NCBI RefSeq assembly: GCF_050717545.1
Contig: NZ_JBOITN010000008.1
Span: 182,096-246,095 of the forward strand
Length of the DNA: 64,000 nt
Reading direction: 5' to 3'
Source of the DNA: Clostridium_AD sp050717545
GTDB taxonomy: Bacteria > Bacillota > Clostridia > Clostridiales > Clostridiaceae
Shown here: piece by piece, positions 8,680 to 18,023 of the stretch
Numbering within the stretch: the first letter of the stretch is position 1
Layout: the number at the start of each line of letters is the position of its first letter
Notes under the pieces: model-generated
The model's input: the letters and a program-made list of their open reading frames with translations, nothing else
Databases searched by the model: none
Told to the model about the DNA's origin: nothing
Translations under genes and position numbers: made by a program

Positions 8680-10356
8680 ATGATTTATAATGTTTTAATA
8701 GGAGGAGCTGCGGGTCAAGGCATGGAAACCCTTGCTACAATACTCGAGAAACTTTTAAAAAGGAAAGGGTTTGAAATTTTTACGTTGCAGGATTACATGT
8801 CAAGGGTTAGAGGAGGGCATAATTTTTTTCAAATTCGTTTTGGGGATGAAGAGATATGTTCTCATTGCGATAAAATCGATGGTATTATAGCTTTAAATAG
8901 TGAAACCATTGAATTACATGTAGATCAGCTCAAAGATAATGGTTTTATTATTGTAGATGGAGCGATAGATTATAAAGATGATAGAGTGTACAGTCTTCCT
9001 TTAATATCACTTGCGAAAACTCTAGGAAACCCAAAAGTTTTTGGAAGTGTAGCACTAGGAGCACTACTTAAATTATTTAATTTAGATTTAAGTTTTGTGG
9101 AGAATTTATTAAAAGAAACCTTTAAGGCTGAAGTGGCTGGTCAAAATTTTGCTGCTTTCGAGGTTGGATATAAAGAAGTTTCGCCTATTTATAATATTGT
9201 TTCTAATAAAAAGGACCAAAGTATATTAATTAATGGTAATGATGCCATTGCTTTAGGAGCTTTAGCTGCAGGGTGTAAGTTTTACTCAGCTTATCCTATG
9301 ACACCTTCTACGACTATAATGGATTATCTTGCTTCAAAAATGGGGGAAGCTGAAATAGTAGTTGAACAAGCAGAAGATGAAATAGCTGCAATAAATATGG
9401 CCATTGGAGCGTCTTACTCAGGAGTACGTGCAATGACAGGAACCTCTGGTGGTGGGTATGCTTTGATGGTAGAGGCAATAGGACTATCAAGTATGTTAGA
9501 AGTGCCTCTAGTGGTTGCTGAAATACAAAGACCTGGTCCTACAACGGGCTTTCCAACTAGGACAGAGCAAGCAGATCTTAAGTTTGTTATATCGGGAACT
9601 CCAGGAGAAGTCCCAAAAATGGTAATAGCTTTAAGAGACCCTGAGGATTGTTTTTACCAAACTATGAGAGCTTTTAACTTAGCTGATAAATACCAAATTC
9701 CAGTTATCTTGCTAGGGGATCAATTTCTTGCAGATTGTCTTAAAACAGTAGTACCTTTTGATTTTAAGAGAATTAAAATTGAAAGATATTTAAGTGAGGA
9801 GGAGTACATCGGGGATAAGTTATATAGAAGGTACGAAGTAACGACATCTGGTGTTTCTCCTAGAATAACTCCGGGTAGATTGCCAGGTAAAACTGTTTTA
9901 GTGGATAGTGATGAGCATGATGAAACTGGCCACATAACAGAATCGGGACCTGTAAGAGTTATAATGAATGATAAAAGATTAAGAAAAATGGAATCTCTAA
10001 AGATAGATTTATTAGAACCAGAATATATAGGGCAAGAGGATATAGATACATTATTAGTTGGTTGGGGATCATTGTACGGACCGATTAAAGAGGCGGTTAA
10101 ACTTTTAAACTCAGAGGGATCAGAGAAATATGGCGCTTTAGTATTTGGAGATGTTTGGCCATTACCTGAGAAATTACTTAGAGAGAAGAGTCTTAAAGCC
10201 AAAAAAACAATAAATGTTGAACAGAATGCAACTGGGCAACTTGCGTTACTTATAAGAGAAAATACGGGAATACAAATGGATGGAAGTTATTTAAGGTATG
10301 ATGGAAGACCAATAGCCTCTGAAGATATAGTTAAAAGATTAAAGGGGGTTATATAA
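8680..10356 (+). CDS. korA: 2-oxoacid:acceptor oxidoreductase, fused gamma-alpha subunit
   Basis: With the next gene this forms a TPP- and ferredoxin-dependent enzyme that decarboxylates a 2-oxoacid (2-oxoglutarate type) to its acyl-CoA. The 558-aa protein is a fusion: residues ~1-180 are the gamma domain (GGAAGQGMETLATIL, MSRVRGGHNFFQIRFG) and ~190-550 are the alpha pyrimidine-binding domain (YPMTPSTTIMDYLAS, VEQAEDEIAAINMAIGAS, TGTSGGGYALMVEAIG, GPTTGFPTRTEQADL). The start at 8680 follows AGAAGGGG. Only one base separates its stop from korB. The precise oxoacid cannot be read from the sequence. A hairpin over the ribosome binding site may regulate it. Confidence 0.92.
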   Translation: MIYNVLIGGAAGQGMETLATILEKLLKRKGFEIFTLQDYMSRVRGGHNFFQIRFGDEEICSHCDKIDGIIALNSETIELHVDQLKDNGFIIVDGAIDYKDDRVYSLPLISLAKTLGNPKVFGSVALGALLKLFNLDLSFVENLLKETFKAEVAGQNFAAFEVGYKEVSPIYNIVSNKKDQSILINGNDAIALGALAAGCKFYSAYPMTPSTTIMDYLASKMGEAEIVVEQAEDEIAAINMAIGASYSGVRAMTGTSGGGYALMVEAIGLSSMLEVPLVVAEIQRPGPTTGFPTRTEQADLKFVISGTPGEVPKMVIALRDPEDCFYQTMRAFNLADKYQIPVILLGDQFLADCLKTVVPFDFKRIKIERYLSEEEYIGDKLYRRYEVTTSGVSPRITPGRLPGKTVLVDSDEHDETGHITESGPVRVIMNDKRLRKMESLKIDLLEPEYIGQEDIDTLLVGWGSLYGPIKEAVKLLNSEGSEKYGALVFGDVWPLPEKLLREKSLKAKKTINVEQNATGQLALLIRENTGIQMDGSYLRYDGRPIASEDIVKRLKGVI

Positions 10357-10357
10357 C

Positions 10358-11209
10358 ATGGTTGATTGTAATATTTCTACTTCAGAAACAGCATGGTGTC
10401 CAGGGTGCGGAGATATAAACATACTTTCGGTATTAAAAGAAACTCTTATAGAGCTTGGAAAGAAACCTCATGAGGTATTAATAGTAGGAGGAATAGGGCA
10501 GGCCGCTAAAACAGCGCAGTATATAAATACAAATGGATTCTGTGGCCTTCATGGAAGGGCCCTACCCCCAGCAGTTGCAGCTAAAATTGCTAATAAAGCA
10601 ATGACAGTAATTGTTAATACAGGAGAGGGTGATGCATATGGAGAGGGGGGGAATCATTTTATTCATAATGTTAGGCGTAATGTTGATATAACTCATTTTA
10701 TCCATAATAACCAGATTTATGGTTTAACAAAAGGTCAGGCATCTCCGACTTCAGATATAGGGCACGTAACCACGGTGCAACCATTTGGTTCAAATAATAT
10801 ACCAATGAATCCTGTTTTACTTGCAATAGCACTTGGGGCTGGTTTTGTGGCAAGGGCTTTTAGTAATGATAAGGTAACGCTCAATGAGATAATGCTACAA
10901 GCAATAAATCATAAAGGATATGCACTTGTAGATATTCTTCAGCCTTGTGTAAGTTTTAATAAAATCAATACGCATAAGTGGTATAAAGACAGGATATATA
11001 ATCTTGATAAAAACTATGATAGAGCAAATAAATTAAAGGCAATGGAGAAAGCAATGGAGTGGGGAGATAAAATTCCAATAGGAGTGTTATTTGCAGAAGA
11101 AAAACCTCATTATACTGATAAACTAGATTTTCTTAAAAATGGTAAACCACTAGTAGATAGTGAAATTGATATAGATAAAATTAGTGGGTTTATGAATGAG
11201 TTTATGTAG
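10358..11209 (+). CDS. korB: 2-oxoacid:acceptor oxidoreductase beta subunit (TPP-binding)
   Basis: The 283-aa beta subunit carries the TPP site: CPGCGDINILSVLKE near the N-terminus, GGIGQAAKTAQY, then NTGEGDAYGEGGNHFIHNVRRN where many relatives have GDGD. HNNQIYGLTKGQASPTS is diagnostic of the KorB/PorB group. Cysteines CPGC and PCVSF could participate in the cluster-binding known for the family. It is translationally coupled to korA (1-bp gap; GGGGG ribosome binding site inside korA's end). A 576-bp gene-poor region follows. Confidence 0.92.
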   Translation: MVDCNISTSETAWCPGCGDINILSVLKETLIELGKKPHEVLIVGGIGQAAKTAQYINTNGFCGLHGRALPPAVAAKIANKAMTVIVNTGEGDAYGEGGNHFIHNVRRNVDITHFIHNNQIYGLTKGQASPTSDIGHVTTVQPFGSNNIPMNPVLLAIALGAGFVARAFSNDKVTLNEIMLQAINHKGYALVDILQPCVSFNKINTHKWYKDRIYNLDKNYDRANKLKAMEKAMEWGDKIPIGVLFAEEKPHYTDKLDFLKNGKPLVDSEIDIDKISGFMNEFM

Positions 11210-11410
11210 ATTGTTACTCCTTAAGACTACAATCGAATGTAGACAATAAAATATTATTTGAAGTAAAGTGGATAAATAAAGATTCTTATGTTAGTTTTAA
11301 GGCTAAAAGGCTAAATTAGGTGAAACAAAGGATACTGTCTTCTATAGCGATAGGGAAGAAGATCCATCTTTCTTATTTAAAAATTTTCATTTGCTTAAGG
11401 ACGATTTTTA

Positions 11411-11551
11411 GTGGAGGTGCATGAGATATACATCACGCTCATGCCAGTTGTAGAGTTTCTAGGTTATATATTTATACCATTATCATACCTTTTTGGATTA
11501 CTACAGTTTAACAGCTTTATAGTTTATCTTATTATTGCATGTGTAACATAG
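11411..11551 (+). pseudogene. Possible remnant of a membrane protein in a 576-bp gene-poor gap
   Basis: The gap 11210-11785 has no convincing intact gene. Inside it, a 47-codon frame reads ITLMPVVEFLGYIF and then LSYLFGLLQFNSF, two hydrophobic segments separated by a turn. It resembles a C-terminal membrane portion of a polysaccharide-type glycosyltransferase, which is only an impression. No good upstream continuation or start exists, so I read it as a decayed fragment. The surrounding bases show no riboswitch consensus that I recognise. Confidence 0.3.
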
Positions 11552-11785
11552 TCGTGATGATTGAATTTCAAATAAAATATTTATAGAGTACTTTAAGTAG
11601 GGCTATATAAGAGATTAGAGGATATAAATCCAGTAGGGGTTACTTAGATGTATAGTTTGTCCCTTTACATATTCTATATTTTTGTGTATTATAATATTTA
11701 TGTGCAGTAATATATTTATGTGTAACTAATAAATATATTCACGGATAATATATTGTAAAATGAAATAACATTAGGGGATGAAGAA

Positions 11786-12859
11786 TTGAATAAAAAAATT
11801 GGTTTAGTTATAATGGCAATTGGGGTAACTATAAGCATTGGTTTTACTAGTGTTGCACATGCAGATACTGCATCAGATAAGGCAAAAATTCAGCAAGTTA
11901 GAACTCAAAGAAGCAATCTTGAAAATAAAGTACAGATGATGGACAATCAAATTGAATCAGTTATGATTAAAATAGACAGTAATGAAAGTAATATAACTAA
12001 AACACAAAAGGACATCAAGCAAAATAAAATAGATATTTCAAAAGCAGAGGCTGATATTAAAGCAGAGCAAATTATTTATAATAAAAGAATGAGAGTAATG
12101 TATATGAATGGGTCATCAAGCTATGTAGAAGTTTTATTAGGTGCAAATGGTGTAGAGGATCTTATATCTAGATTAGAAGTTGTTAAAACTATAATAAAAT
12201 TTGATCAAGCTGTTATTGATGATTTGAAAACAAAACAGGAAGAAATTGTTTTAAAAAAGAAAACGTTAGATGCAGAAAATACAAAGTTATTAGCTTTAAG
12301 AACTGATAATAAAAGCAAACTCGCTACTTTAACAAAACAAAAATCAGATCAAACAAAATTAGTAGCACAGTTAAATGCGGAGGAAAATCAATATACAGCT
12401 CAGCTTTCAGCAGATCAAGCTAGTGAAGAAAGACAAGCTGCCGCTAGTCAACCTGTTTTAGTAGCAAGTCAAGCTACGGCTCCTAGTGTAAGTCTTTCAA
12501 GAGGTGGAGCTTCAGTCTCTTCTAATGCAGTTATAGCATATGCATCAAAATTTATGGGAATTCCTTATGTCTGGGGTGGGACAAGCCCTTCAGGCTTTGA
12601 TTGCTCAGGTTTTACACAATATGTATTTGCACATTTTGGCGTAAACTTACCAAGGGTTGCACAAGCACAACAAAACGTAGGAACACGTATATCTAGAGCT
12701 AACCTTCAACCAGGGGATTTGGTGTTTTTCGGAAGTCCTGCTCATCATGTTGGAATATATGTTGGAAACGGCAGCATGATAAATGCGCCACACACAGGTG
12801 ATGTAATTAAAATTCAACCATTACATAGTGGCTTTACATATGGACGTAGAGTTAATTAA
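11786..12859 (+). CDS. Secreted coiled-coil NlpC/P60 peptidoglycan endopeptidase
   Basis: This 357-aa exported cell-wall hydrolase cleaves peptide bonds in the peptidoglycan stem. Translation starts at TTG 11786 after TTAGGGGATG. Residues 1-26 are a signal peptide ending in SVAHA. Residues ~30-215 are a coiled coil of the PcsB/CwlO type (IQQVRTQRSNLENKVQMM, repeated heptads). A Ser/Ala linker follows, then the NlpC/P60 domain (~245-357) with catalytic DCSGF, GSPAHHVGIYVG and the third polar residue in INAPHTG. Two strong hairpins follow, so it is monocistronic. Confidence 0.94.
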   Translation: MNKKIGLVIMAIGVTISIGFTSVAHADTASDKAKIQQVRTQRSNLENKVQMMDNQIESVMIKIDSNESNITKTQKDIKQNKIDISKAEADIKAEQIIYNKRMRVMYMNGSSSYVEVLLGANGVEDLISRLEVVKTIIKFDQAVIDDLKTKQEEIVLKKKTLDAENTKLLALRTDNKSKLATLTKQKSDQTKLVAQLNAEENQYTAQLSADQASEERQAAASQPVLVASQATAPSVSLSRGGASVSSNAVIAYASKFMGIPYVWGGTSPSGFDCSGFTQYVFAHFGVNLPRVAQAQQNVGTRISRANLQPGDLVFFGSPAHHVGIYVGNGSMINAPHTGDVIKIQPLHSGFTYGRRVN

Positions 12860-12882
12860 ATCATCTCCTGCGGAGCTAAGCA

Positions 12883-12926
12883 TTAACGACTTCAGAAGGA
12901 GGAGACTTTCCTTCTGAAGTCGTTAA
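12883..12926. terminator. 18-bp-stem inverted repeat after the NlpC/P60 gene
   Basis: TTAACGACTTCAGAAGGA pairs with TCCTTCTGAAGTCGTTAA around an 8-nt loop. It lacks a long U run on the plus strand and may assist the terminator that follows. Confidence 0.75.
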
Positions 12927-12943
12927 AAAGGGAAGATCAAGTA

Positions 12944-12988
12944 AAACAAGGTACGATTTTAGCAAAAAATCGTACCTTGTTTTTTTTC
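12944..12988 (+). terminator. Rho-independent terminator
   Basis: ACAAGGTACGATTTT and AAAATCGTACCTTGT form a 15-bp stem with a 4-6 nt loop, followed by eight T. The rest of the gap to 13208 holds only an AT-rich promoter region with TATAAT at 13066-13071. Confidence 0.9.
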
Positions 12989-13208
12989 GTCTAAAGAAAG
13001 AAATTGTTGTGCGTAGTATTTTAAAAATAGTCAAAGACAAGCTATATATATTATAACATTTCTGATATAATATAAGTAAATATCTGAATATTTTGAAAGT
13101 TAAGATGAAAGCTAGCGTATTAATGAGAATTCTTATTCAAAGAAAAGTAAATCTGAGACTCTTAACAGTATATTAAGAAGCTATTACATGATGAAGAGGA
13201 GGATTATT

Positions 13209-14663
13209 ATGAAAATTCAATTCTATGGAGCAGCAAAAACTGTTACAGGTTCATGTCACATTTTACACATAAACGGAAAGACTGTTTTGCTTGATTGTGG
13301 TTTATATCAGGGCAGAGATGAAAAGGTAATTGGAAATGAGGAATTTGATTTTATTCCTAAAGAAATAGATTATGTGATTTTATCACATGCCCATATAGAT
13401 CATAGTGGAAGAATACCGCTACTTTATAAGATGGGATTTAAGGGAGAAATTTTATCAACTGAAGCAACAAAGGACTTATGTAGTATTATGCTTCCAGACA
13501 GCGGACACATTCATGAATTTGAGGTTCAGTGGAAAAATAGAAAAAGAGCACGCCGAGGATTAAAAGCTTTAGAACCACTATATACAGTTAAATTGGCTGA
13601 GATGTCGCTTGATCTTTTTAGAGCAGTTCGCTATGATGAGATTACAGAGGTTTTTGAAGGGTTAAAAATAAGATTTAGAGATGCGGGGCATCTTTTGGGT
13701 TCGGCTATTGTTGAATTATATATCACGGAAAAACATGAAGAAGAAGTAAAACTTGTATACAGTGGTGATTTGGGCAATATAAATAAGCCGATTTTAAAAG
13801 ATCCAACCATCATTAATAATGCTGATTATTTGATAATAGAGACCACATACGGTGATAGGGTTCATCCTGAGATTGTGGAAGATTTAAAGGATTTATTGAA
13901 AATAATTAAGGAGACCTTTGCAAGAGGAGGAAATGTTATTATACCTTCATTTGCAGTGGGGAGAACTCAGGAAATTTTATATGAATTAAATAAATATGTA
14001 GAAAATGATGAATTGAAGGATATTAAAGTTTACATCGATAGTCCTTTAGCTATTCAAGCAACAAAGATATTTGAAATCCATAATGAGGATTATGATGAAG
14101 AGGCTAAAGAATTTGTAATGAAGGGGGAATATCCTTTTAGATTTGATGGTTTGAAATTCTCAATTTCTGCACATGATTCAGTTGAAATAAATAAAGTTAA
14201 AAGAAATGCAATAGTTATTTCTGCAAGTGGTATGTGCGATGCAGGTAGAATAAAACATCATCTTAAGCACAATTTGTGGAGAGAAGAATCGTCAATTGTT
14301 TTTGTAGGATATCAAGCAGAAGGTACCTTAGGCAAAAATATAGTTGGTGGTGCAAAAATGGTTAAAATATTTGGGGAACTCATTGCTGTTAAAGCTCATA
14401 TTTATAATTTAGAGGGGTTATCAGGACACGCTGATAGAAACGGTTTATTCAATTGGATAGAAGGATTTATGGAAAAACCAAAGGAAATTCTGCTTGTTCA
14501 TGGAGATAAAGAAGCACAGGAGAGCTTTAAGCAGTTATTGGATTCTAAGGGTTACAGCTCTAGAATAGTTGAAAGGGGCGAGGAATTCTACATTAACGAA
14601 AAAACTAATAGAACTGATAAAACTGATAAACATTATATAAAACATGAAGATGATGAAAAATAG
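13209..14663 (+). CDS. MBL-fold beta-CASP RNA-processing exonuclease-type hydrolase
   Basis: This 484-aa protein belongs to the beta-CASP branch of metallo-beta-lactamase-fold nucleases (CPSF/YSH1-like), which act on RNA. I start at ATG 13209, 5 bp after GAGGAGG. The metal site is complete: ILSHAHIDHSGRIP, RFRDAGHLLGSAIVEL, YSGDLG, and beta-CASP motifs IPSFAVGRTQEIL, SASGMCDAGRIKHHL and SGHADRNGLFNWI, with a final VHGDKEAQESF. It stands alone with its own terminator, so context gives no partner. RNase J proper is longer and has an extra C-terminal domain. Confidence 0.92.
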   Translation: MKIQFYGAAKTVTGSCHILHINGKTVLLDCGLYQGRDEKVIGNEEFDFIPKEIDYVILSHAHIDHSGRIPLLYKMGFKGEILSTEATKDLCSIMLPDSGHIHEFEVQWKNRKRARRGLKALEPLYTVKLAEMSLDLFRAVRYDEITEVFEGLKIRFRDAGHLLGSAIVELYITEKHEEEVKLVYSGDLGNINKPILKDPTIINNADYLIIETTYGDRVHPEIVEDLKDLLKIIKETFARGGNVIIPSFAVGRTQEILYELNKYVENDELKDIKVYIDSPLAIQATKIFEIHNEDYDEEAKEFVMKGEYPFRFDGLKFSISAHDSVEINKVKRNAIVISASGMCDAGRIKHHLKHNLWREESSIVFVGYQAEGTLGKNIVGGAKMVKIFGELIAVKAHIYNLEGLSGHADRNGLFNWIEGFMEKPKEILLVHGDKEAQESFKQLLDSKGYSSRIVERGEEFYINEKTNRTDKTDKHYIKHEDDEK

Positions 14664-14666
14664 TAA

Positions 14667-14690
14667 AAACCCAATATAACTTATTGGGTT
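14667..14690. terminator. Terminator between convergent genes
   Basis: AACCCAATA and TATTGGGTT pair perfectly; the flanking A and T runs suit both directions. It separates the beta-CASP gene from the MATE gene. Confidence 0.75.
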
Positions 14691-14728
14691 TATATTAGTT
14701 TAAAGCACCAGCTGAAGCAATTTTATAT

Positions 14729-16120
14729 TTATTCTATCAAATTGCAGTTACTAGCAACGTGTATTTCCACATCTAAATCTTGAATTTTTTCTCGATATAT
14801 TTTAATTACAAAGTACCCCGAAATTATTAAAGCAACTGCTTCTGATATTGGAAACGCTATCCATATTCCGGTTAATCCAATTAAATTACTTAGAATAAAT
14901 GATAATGGTAATAGAATAATAATCTGCCTTGCAAAAGATATAACAAGGCTTGCGTTTGCTTTACCAAGCGCTTGAAAAGTCGTAGAAAGAACTATTACAA
15001 TTCCAGAAAACACAAAACCTATACTGATAATTCTCAAACACTCAATCCCAATTACCTCCATCTGTGGTGTACTGCTAAACAAAATAAGCAGTTGCCTCGG
15101 GAATATTACAAATATAGTTGTACCAACCAACATTATTGCGCATGCAAATATGCAACCATACTTGACAGTTTCCAGGACCCTACGCTTATTCTTAGCGCCA
15201 TAATTATAGCCAATTATAGGCATGATCCCCTGAGTTAAACCGAATACAGGCATATATATAAAAGACTGTAATTTGAAGTATGCGCCAAATACTGCAACAG
15301 CAGTTCCAGAAAATCCTGCTAAAATCAAATTGATACCAGATACCATTATGGATCCTAACATTGTCATAAACATAGCAGGGATTCCAACTTTGAATATTTC
15401 AACTGTGATGTTGCTACTATAATGAAATTTCTTTAAATTTAGTTTTAGTCCATTATTGTTTCTTAGTACGAGTTTAAGTGAATACAGCATAGCACATATT
15501 TGACCAATCACCGTTGCTAGTGCTGCCCCCTGTACACCAAATTCAGGAAAGAATAGCAATCCAAAAATAAGGATTGGGTCAAGAACAATGTTGGTTATTG
15601 CACCTAATAATTGTATTTTCATAGAACTTAACATGTCACCAGTAGATCTTAAAATATTCATACACACTTCTGCTATAATGCTACCAAATGAAAATAGCAT
15701 AATAATTCTAGTATACTGTACTGCATACTTAATAACAACAGGGTCGCCTGTAAACAGTTTAGAAAACATTTCGGGTACAAATGTCGAACAAATCGCAAGA
15801 ATAATCCACAAACCAATACCTATTGCAAATCCATGTTCCGCCGTATTTATAGCAACATCTTTGTTCCCCTCACCTAGTTTTCTTGACATAAATGAGTTAA
15901 TTCCCAATCCAAGCCCCACAAATATTGATACTATTATCAATTGTATTGGAAAAGATATGGATAAAGCCGTAAGTGCCTTCTCTGATATTTTTGCAACAAA
16001 CATGCTGTCTACAACATTGTATAGTGCTTGCACAATCATAGATAACATTGCTGGCAATGACATTTTTATTATCAGCTTCTTTATATCCATATTCCCTAGT
16101 TTATACATATTGTCTTTCAT
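14729..16120 (-). CDS. MATE-family multidrug/Na+ efflux transporter
   Basis: The 463-aa integral membrane protein has about 12 hydrophobic helices in two homologous halves, the MATE plan. The N-terminal half has MSLPAMLSMIVQALYNVVDSMF and the second half repeats the pattern with VGIPAMFMTMLGSIM. GLGLGINSFMSRKLGEG is a typical MATE loop. It should export cationic drugs in exchange for Na+ or H+. Only 2 bp separate it from the upstream MarR gene, so the pair is one operon under MarR control. Confidence 0.93.
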   Translation of the reverse strand: MKDNMYKLGNMDIKKLIIKMSLPAMLSMIVQALYNVVDSMFVAKISEKALTALSISFPIQLIIVSIFVGLGLGINSFMSRKLGEGNKDVAINTAEHGFAIGIGLWIILAICSTFVPEMFSKLFTGDPVVIKYAVQYTRIIMLFSFGSIIAEVCMNILRSTGDMLSSMKIQLLGAITNIVLDPILIFGLLFFPEFGVQGAALATVIGQICAMLYSLKLVLRNNNGLKLNLKKFHYSSNITVEIFKVGIPAMFMTMLGSIMVSGINLILAGFSGTAVAVFGAYFKLQSFIYMPVFGLTQGIMPIIGYNYGAKNKRRVLETVKYGCIFACAIMLVGTTIFVIFPRQLLILFSSTPQMEVIGIECLRIISIGFVFSGIVIVLSTTFQALGKANASLVISFARQIIILLPLSFILSNLIGLTGIWIAFPISEAVALIISGYFVIKIYREKIQDLDVEIHVASNCNLIE

Positions 16121-16122
16121 TG

Positions 16123-16551
16123 TTAATTCTCCTTTAATATGGTTATATTATCTACCATTTTGGCTAGCATACTTCTTATTTTTGCAATATCAGCATTAGG
16201 AATGTTATCAATGAGAATGTCTTCCCATCCTTTCAAGGCTTCTGTAATGCTAGGACATATATTTCTTCCTTTATCGGTTAAATATATGCCCTTTTCTCGT
16301 CTATCACTTTCACTAACTACTCTATTAACATAATTATAGTTTTCAAGATGGGTGATTATTTTTGTTATAGTAGCTTTATTAAATAAAAATAATTCATTTA
16401 TGTCGGTTAGGTTAGCCCCATTATTCTCCCTTAAAAATAACAATATTTCCGCTTGAACTTTATTTAGATTATATTTTTTAAGCTTAGCATCTATAAAATT
16501 ATTTTCATTTCTATATAATATTGAAATATTTCTTCCTATTAATTCACGCAT
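16123..16551 (-). CDS. MarR-family transcriptional regulator of the MATE pump
   Basis: This 142-aa winged-helix repressor has the MarR fold: LNKVQAEILLFLRENNGANLTDINELFLFNKATITKIITHLE contains the HTH, followed by the wing VNRVVSESDRREKGIYLTDKG. The ATG at 16551 is preceded by AGAGGATGAAAAT. It directly precedes the MATE gene, and a large palindrome lies just upstream, so autoregulation with derepression by a drug ligand is the natural reading. Confidence 0.92.
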   Translation of the reverse strand: MRELIGRNISILYRNENNFIDAKLKKYNLNKVQAEILLFLRENNGANLTDINELFLFNKATITKIITHLENYNYVNRVVSESDRREKGIYLTDKGRNICPSITEALKGWEDILIDNIPNADIAKIRSMLAKMVDNITILKEN

Positions 16552-16565
16552 ATTTTCATCCTCTC

Positions 16566-16622
16566 ATAATAGTTGCCTAAGAAACTATTATACATCATAG
16601 TAGTTTCTTAGGCAACTATTAT
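16566..16622. promoter_or_regulatory. Large palindromic MarR operator
   Basis: ATAATAGTTGCCTAAGAAAC and its exact complement are arranged as arms around a 13-nt centre. Each arm is itself an imperfect palindrome (TAGTTGCCTAAGAAACTA), giving two MarR half-site pairs 15 bp before the MarR gene. Confidence 0.8.
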
Positions 16623-16783
16623 TTGTAGTAGTCACTATAAGATACATTACTGAAAAATTATATTCATTTTTGTCGCAGAAGGTTATAATTTTCACTTTTT
16701 ATATGGTAAAATAAAGGTAAATATAAATTAATATTCTATTAAGTTTATTAATAAAGGAGATAAAAAATTAAAGGCGGTGTTAG

Positions 16784-17218
16784 TTGACTATGTTAGGTAA
16801 GAATATGAAACAGAATAAAATATTAGATGTAAGTAGATATGCTAAAAAATTTTCAGAGGGTTCATTTTTTACTAAAATAAAGAATACAGCAAAAACCGCA
16901 GGAATTAGTGTGGTTTATGCCGGGTTATTATTATTCTACACTTTTAAAAAAACCACAACACCTCGTTGGGCAAAAACAGCAATAATTGGTTCATTGGGAT
17001 ATTTTATTTCACCATTGGATGCAATTCCAGATATAATTCCTGCAATGGGGTATACTGATGATCTTGGAGTGTTGATATTAGCTATTGGAACGGTTTGTAT
17101 GTTTATTGATGATAAAGTAAAACATAAGGCAAAAAAAAAGCTAAAGGATTTGTTTGGGAAATACGATGAAAGCCTATTAGAATATGTGGATAAAAATATT
17201 AATAAAAAAATAATATAG
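16784..17218 (+). CDS. YkvA/DUF1232 family small membrane protein
   Basis: The 144-aa protein has the DUF1232 core: TPRWAKTAIIGSLGYFISPLDAIPDIIPAMGYTDDLGVL. It includes a hydrophobic segment before the core (AGISVVYAGLLLFYTF). The family is widespread and its biochemical role is unsettled. The start is uncertain: TTG 16784 lies 4 bp after AAGGCGGTG, while ATG 16790 would be 10 bp away; I keep the TTG. A -10-like TATGGTAAAAT lies about 75 bp upstream. Confidence 0.85.
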   Translation: MTMLGKNMKQNKILDVSRYAKKFSEGSFFTKIKNTAKTAGISVVYAGLLLFYTFKKTTTPRWAKTAIIGSLGYFISPLDAIPDIIPAMGYTDDLGVLILAIGTVCMFIDDKVKHKAKKKLKDLFGKYDESLLEYVDKNINKKII

Positions 17219-17319
17219 CGTAATTACAGGAATATAACTTATTAAACAGGAAAAAGGGCATAATAAGCGTTATATAAAAAAAACTATAATTAATATTTTT
17301 TGATTAGGAGAGGATTGTT

Positions 17320-17919
17320 GTGAAAAAACTAATTTTAGTAACATCTCCACCAGCAAGTGGAAAAACTTATATCGCAAAAAAGCTTGCAGAGGAATTAAAA
17401 CATGTTGTCTATCTTGATAAGGATACACTCATAACACTATCGAAACAAATTTTTGCTGCAGCAGGTGAAGAATACAATAGAAGTTCAGATTTTTTTAATA
17501 AAATTATACGTGATTATGAATACGAAACAATAGTAGCGATTGCACTGGAAGCCTTAAATTATGATGATATTGTGTTAATTAATGCACCATTTACAAAAGA
17601 AATACGAGATTTGAACTATATCAAAAATTTAAAAGCAATATTAAAAGATAAGAATGCATCTTTAGTCGTTATTTGGGTAGAAACTTCAATTGTAGTAACG
17701 CAGCAAAGAATGATCGATAGGAATTCTGAAAGGGATACATGGAAACTTGAGCATTGGAATGAATATATTGAAGGTATTAATTTCGATGTTCCTATTCCGT
17801 TGGATGATCCTAGTGTAAAAGATGATCTGCTTATTTTCAAAAATTCTTCTGATGAAGAATTCACAGATTCCTTAACAAAAACAATATGTATACTTGAAGA
17901 ATCAACGGGTAGAAAATAA
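17320..17919 (+). CDS. P-loop kinase-like ATP-binding protein
   Basis: The 199-aa protein starts at GTG 17320 behind TAGGAGAGG. It has a Walker A at the very N-terminus (SPPASGKTYIAKKLAEEL), then VVYLDKDTL, a DIVLINAPF strand that acts as Walker B, and a LID-like stretch TQQRMIDRNSERDTWK. This is the zeta-toxin/adenylate-kinase-like AAA_33 group. Substrate is unknown; small-molecule or nucleoside kinases are the usual members. It stands alone and ends at a copy of the interspersed hairpin repeat. Confidence 0.8.
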   Translation: MKKLILVTSPPASGKTYIAKKLAEELKHVVYLDKDTLITLSKQIFAAAGEEYNRSSDFFNKIIRDYEYETIVAIALEALNYDDIVLINAPFTKEIRDLNYIKNLKAILKDKNASLVVIWVETSIVVTQQRMIDRNSERDTWKLEHWNEYIEGINFDVPIPLDDPSVKDDLLIFKNSSDEEFTDSLTKTICILEESTGRK

Positions 17920-17920
17920 A

Positions 17921-18012
17921 TAATATAACAACATGTTAAAAACATTGACTTAACTGGAGTTAAGTCAATGTTTGAAATGTTATTAAACTTAATTAAATTT
18001 AATTTTGTTAAT
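17921..18012. repeat. Interspersed repeat, copy A (right part)
   Basis: It shares AACATGTT, the hairpin AACATTGACTTAA...TTAAGTCAATGTT (17941-17972, here a perfect 15-bp stem) and the tail TTATTAAACTTAATTAAA with copies near 37.3, 45.9 and 47.1 kb. The left ~60 bp found in the other copies are missing. It sits between convergent genes and could double as a terminator. Confidence 0.85.
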
Positions 18013-18023
18013 CTATGCAAGTG

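Noticed and set aside
9720..10202. 160-codon minus-strand ORF inside korA
   Set aside because: It is antisense to a well-conserved part of KorA and lacks a ribosome binding site.
11210..11785. Possible riboswitch before the NlpC/P60 gene
   Set aside because: I looked for c-di-GMP, c-di-AMP and other consensus blocks and found none that I could match; the region is better explained as decayed sequence.
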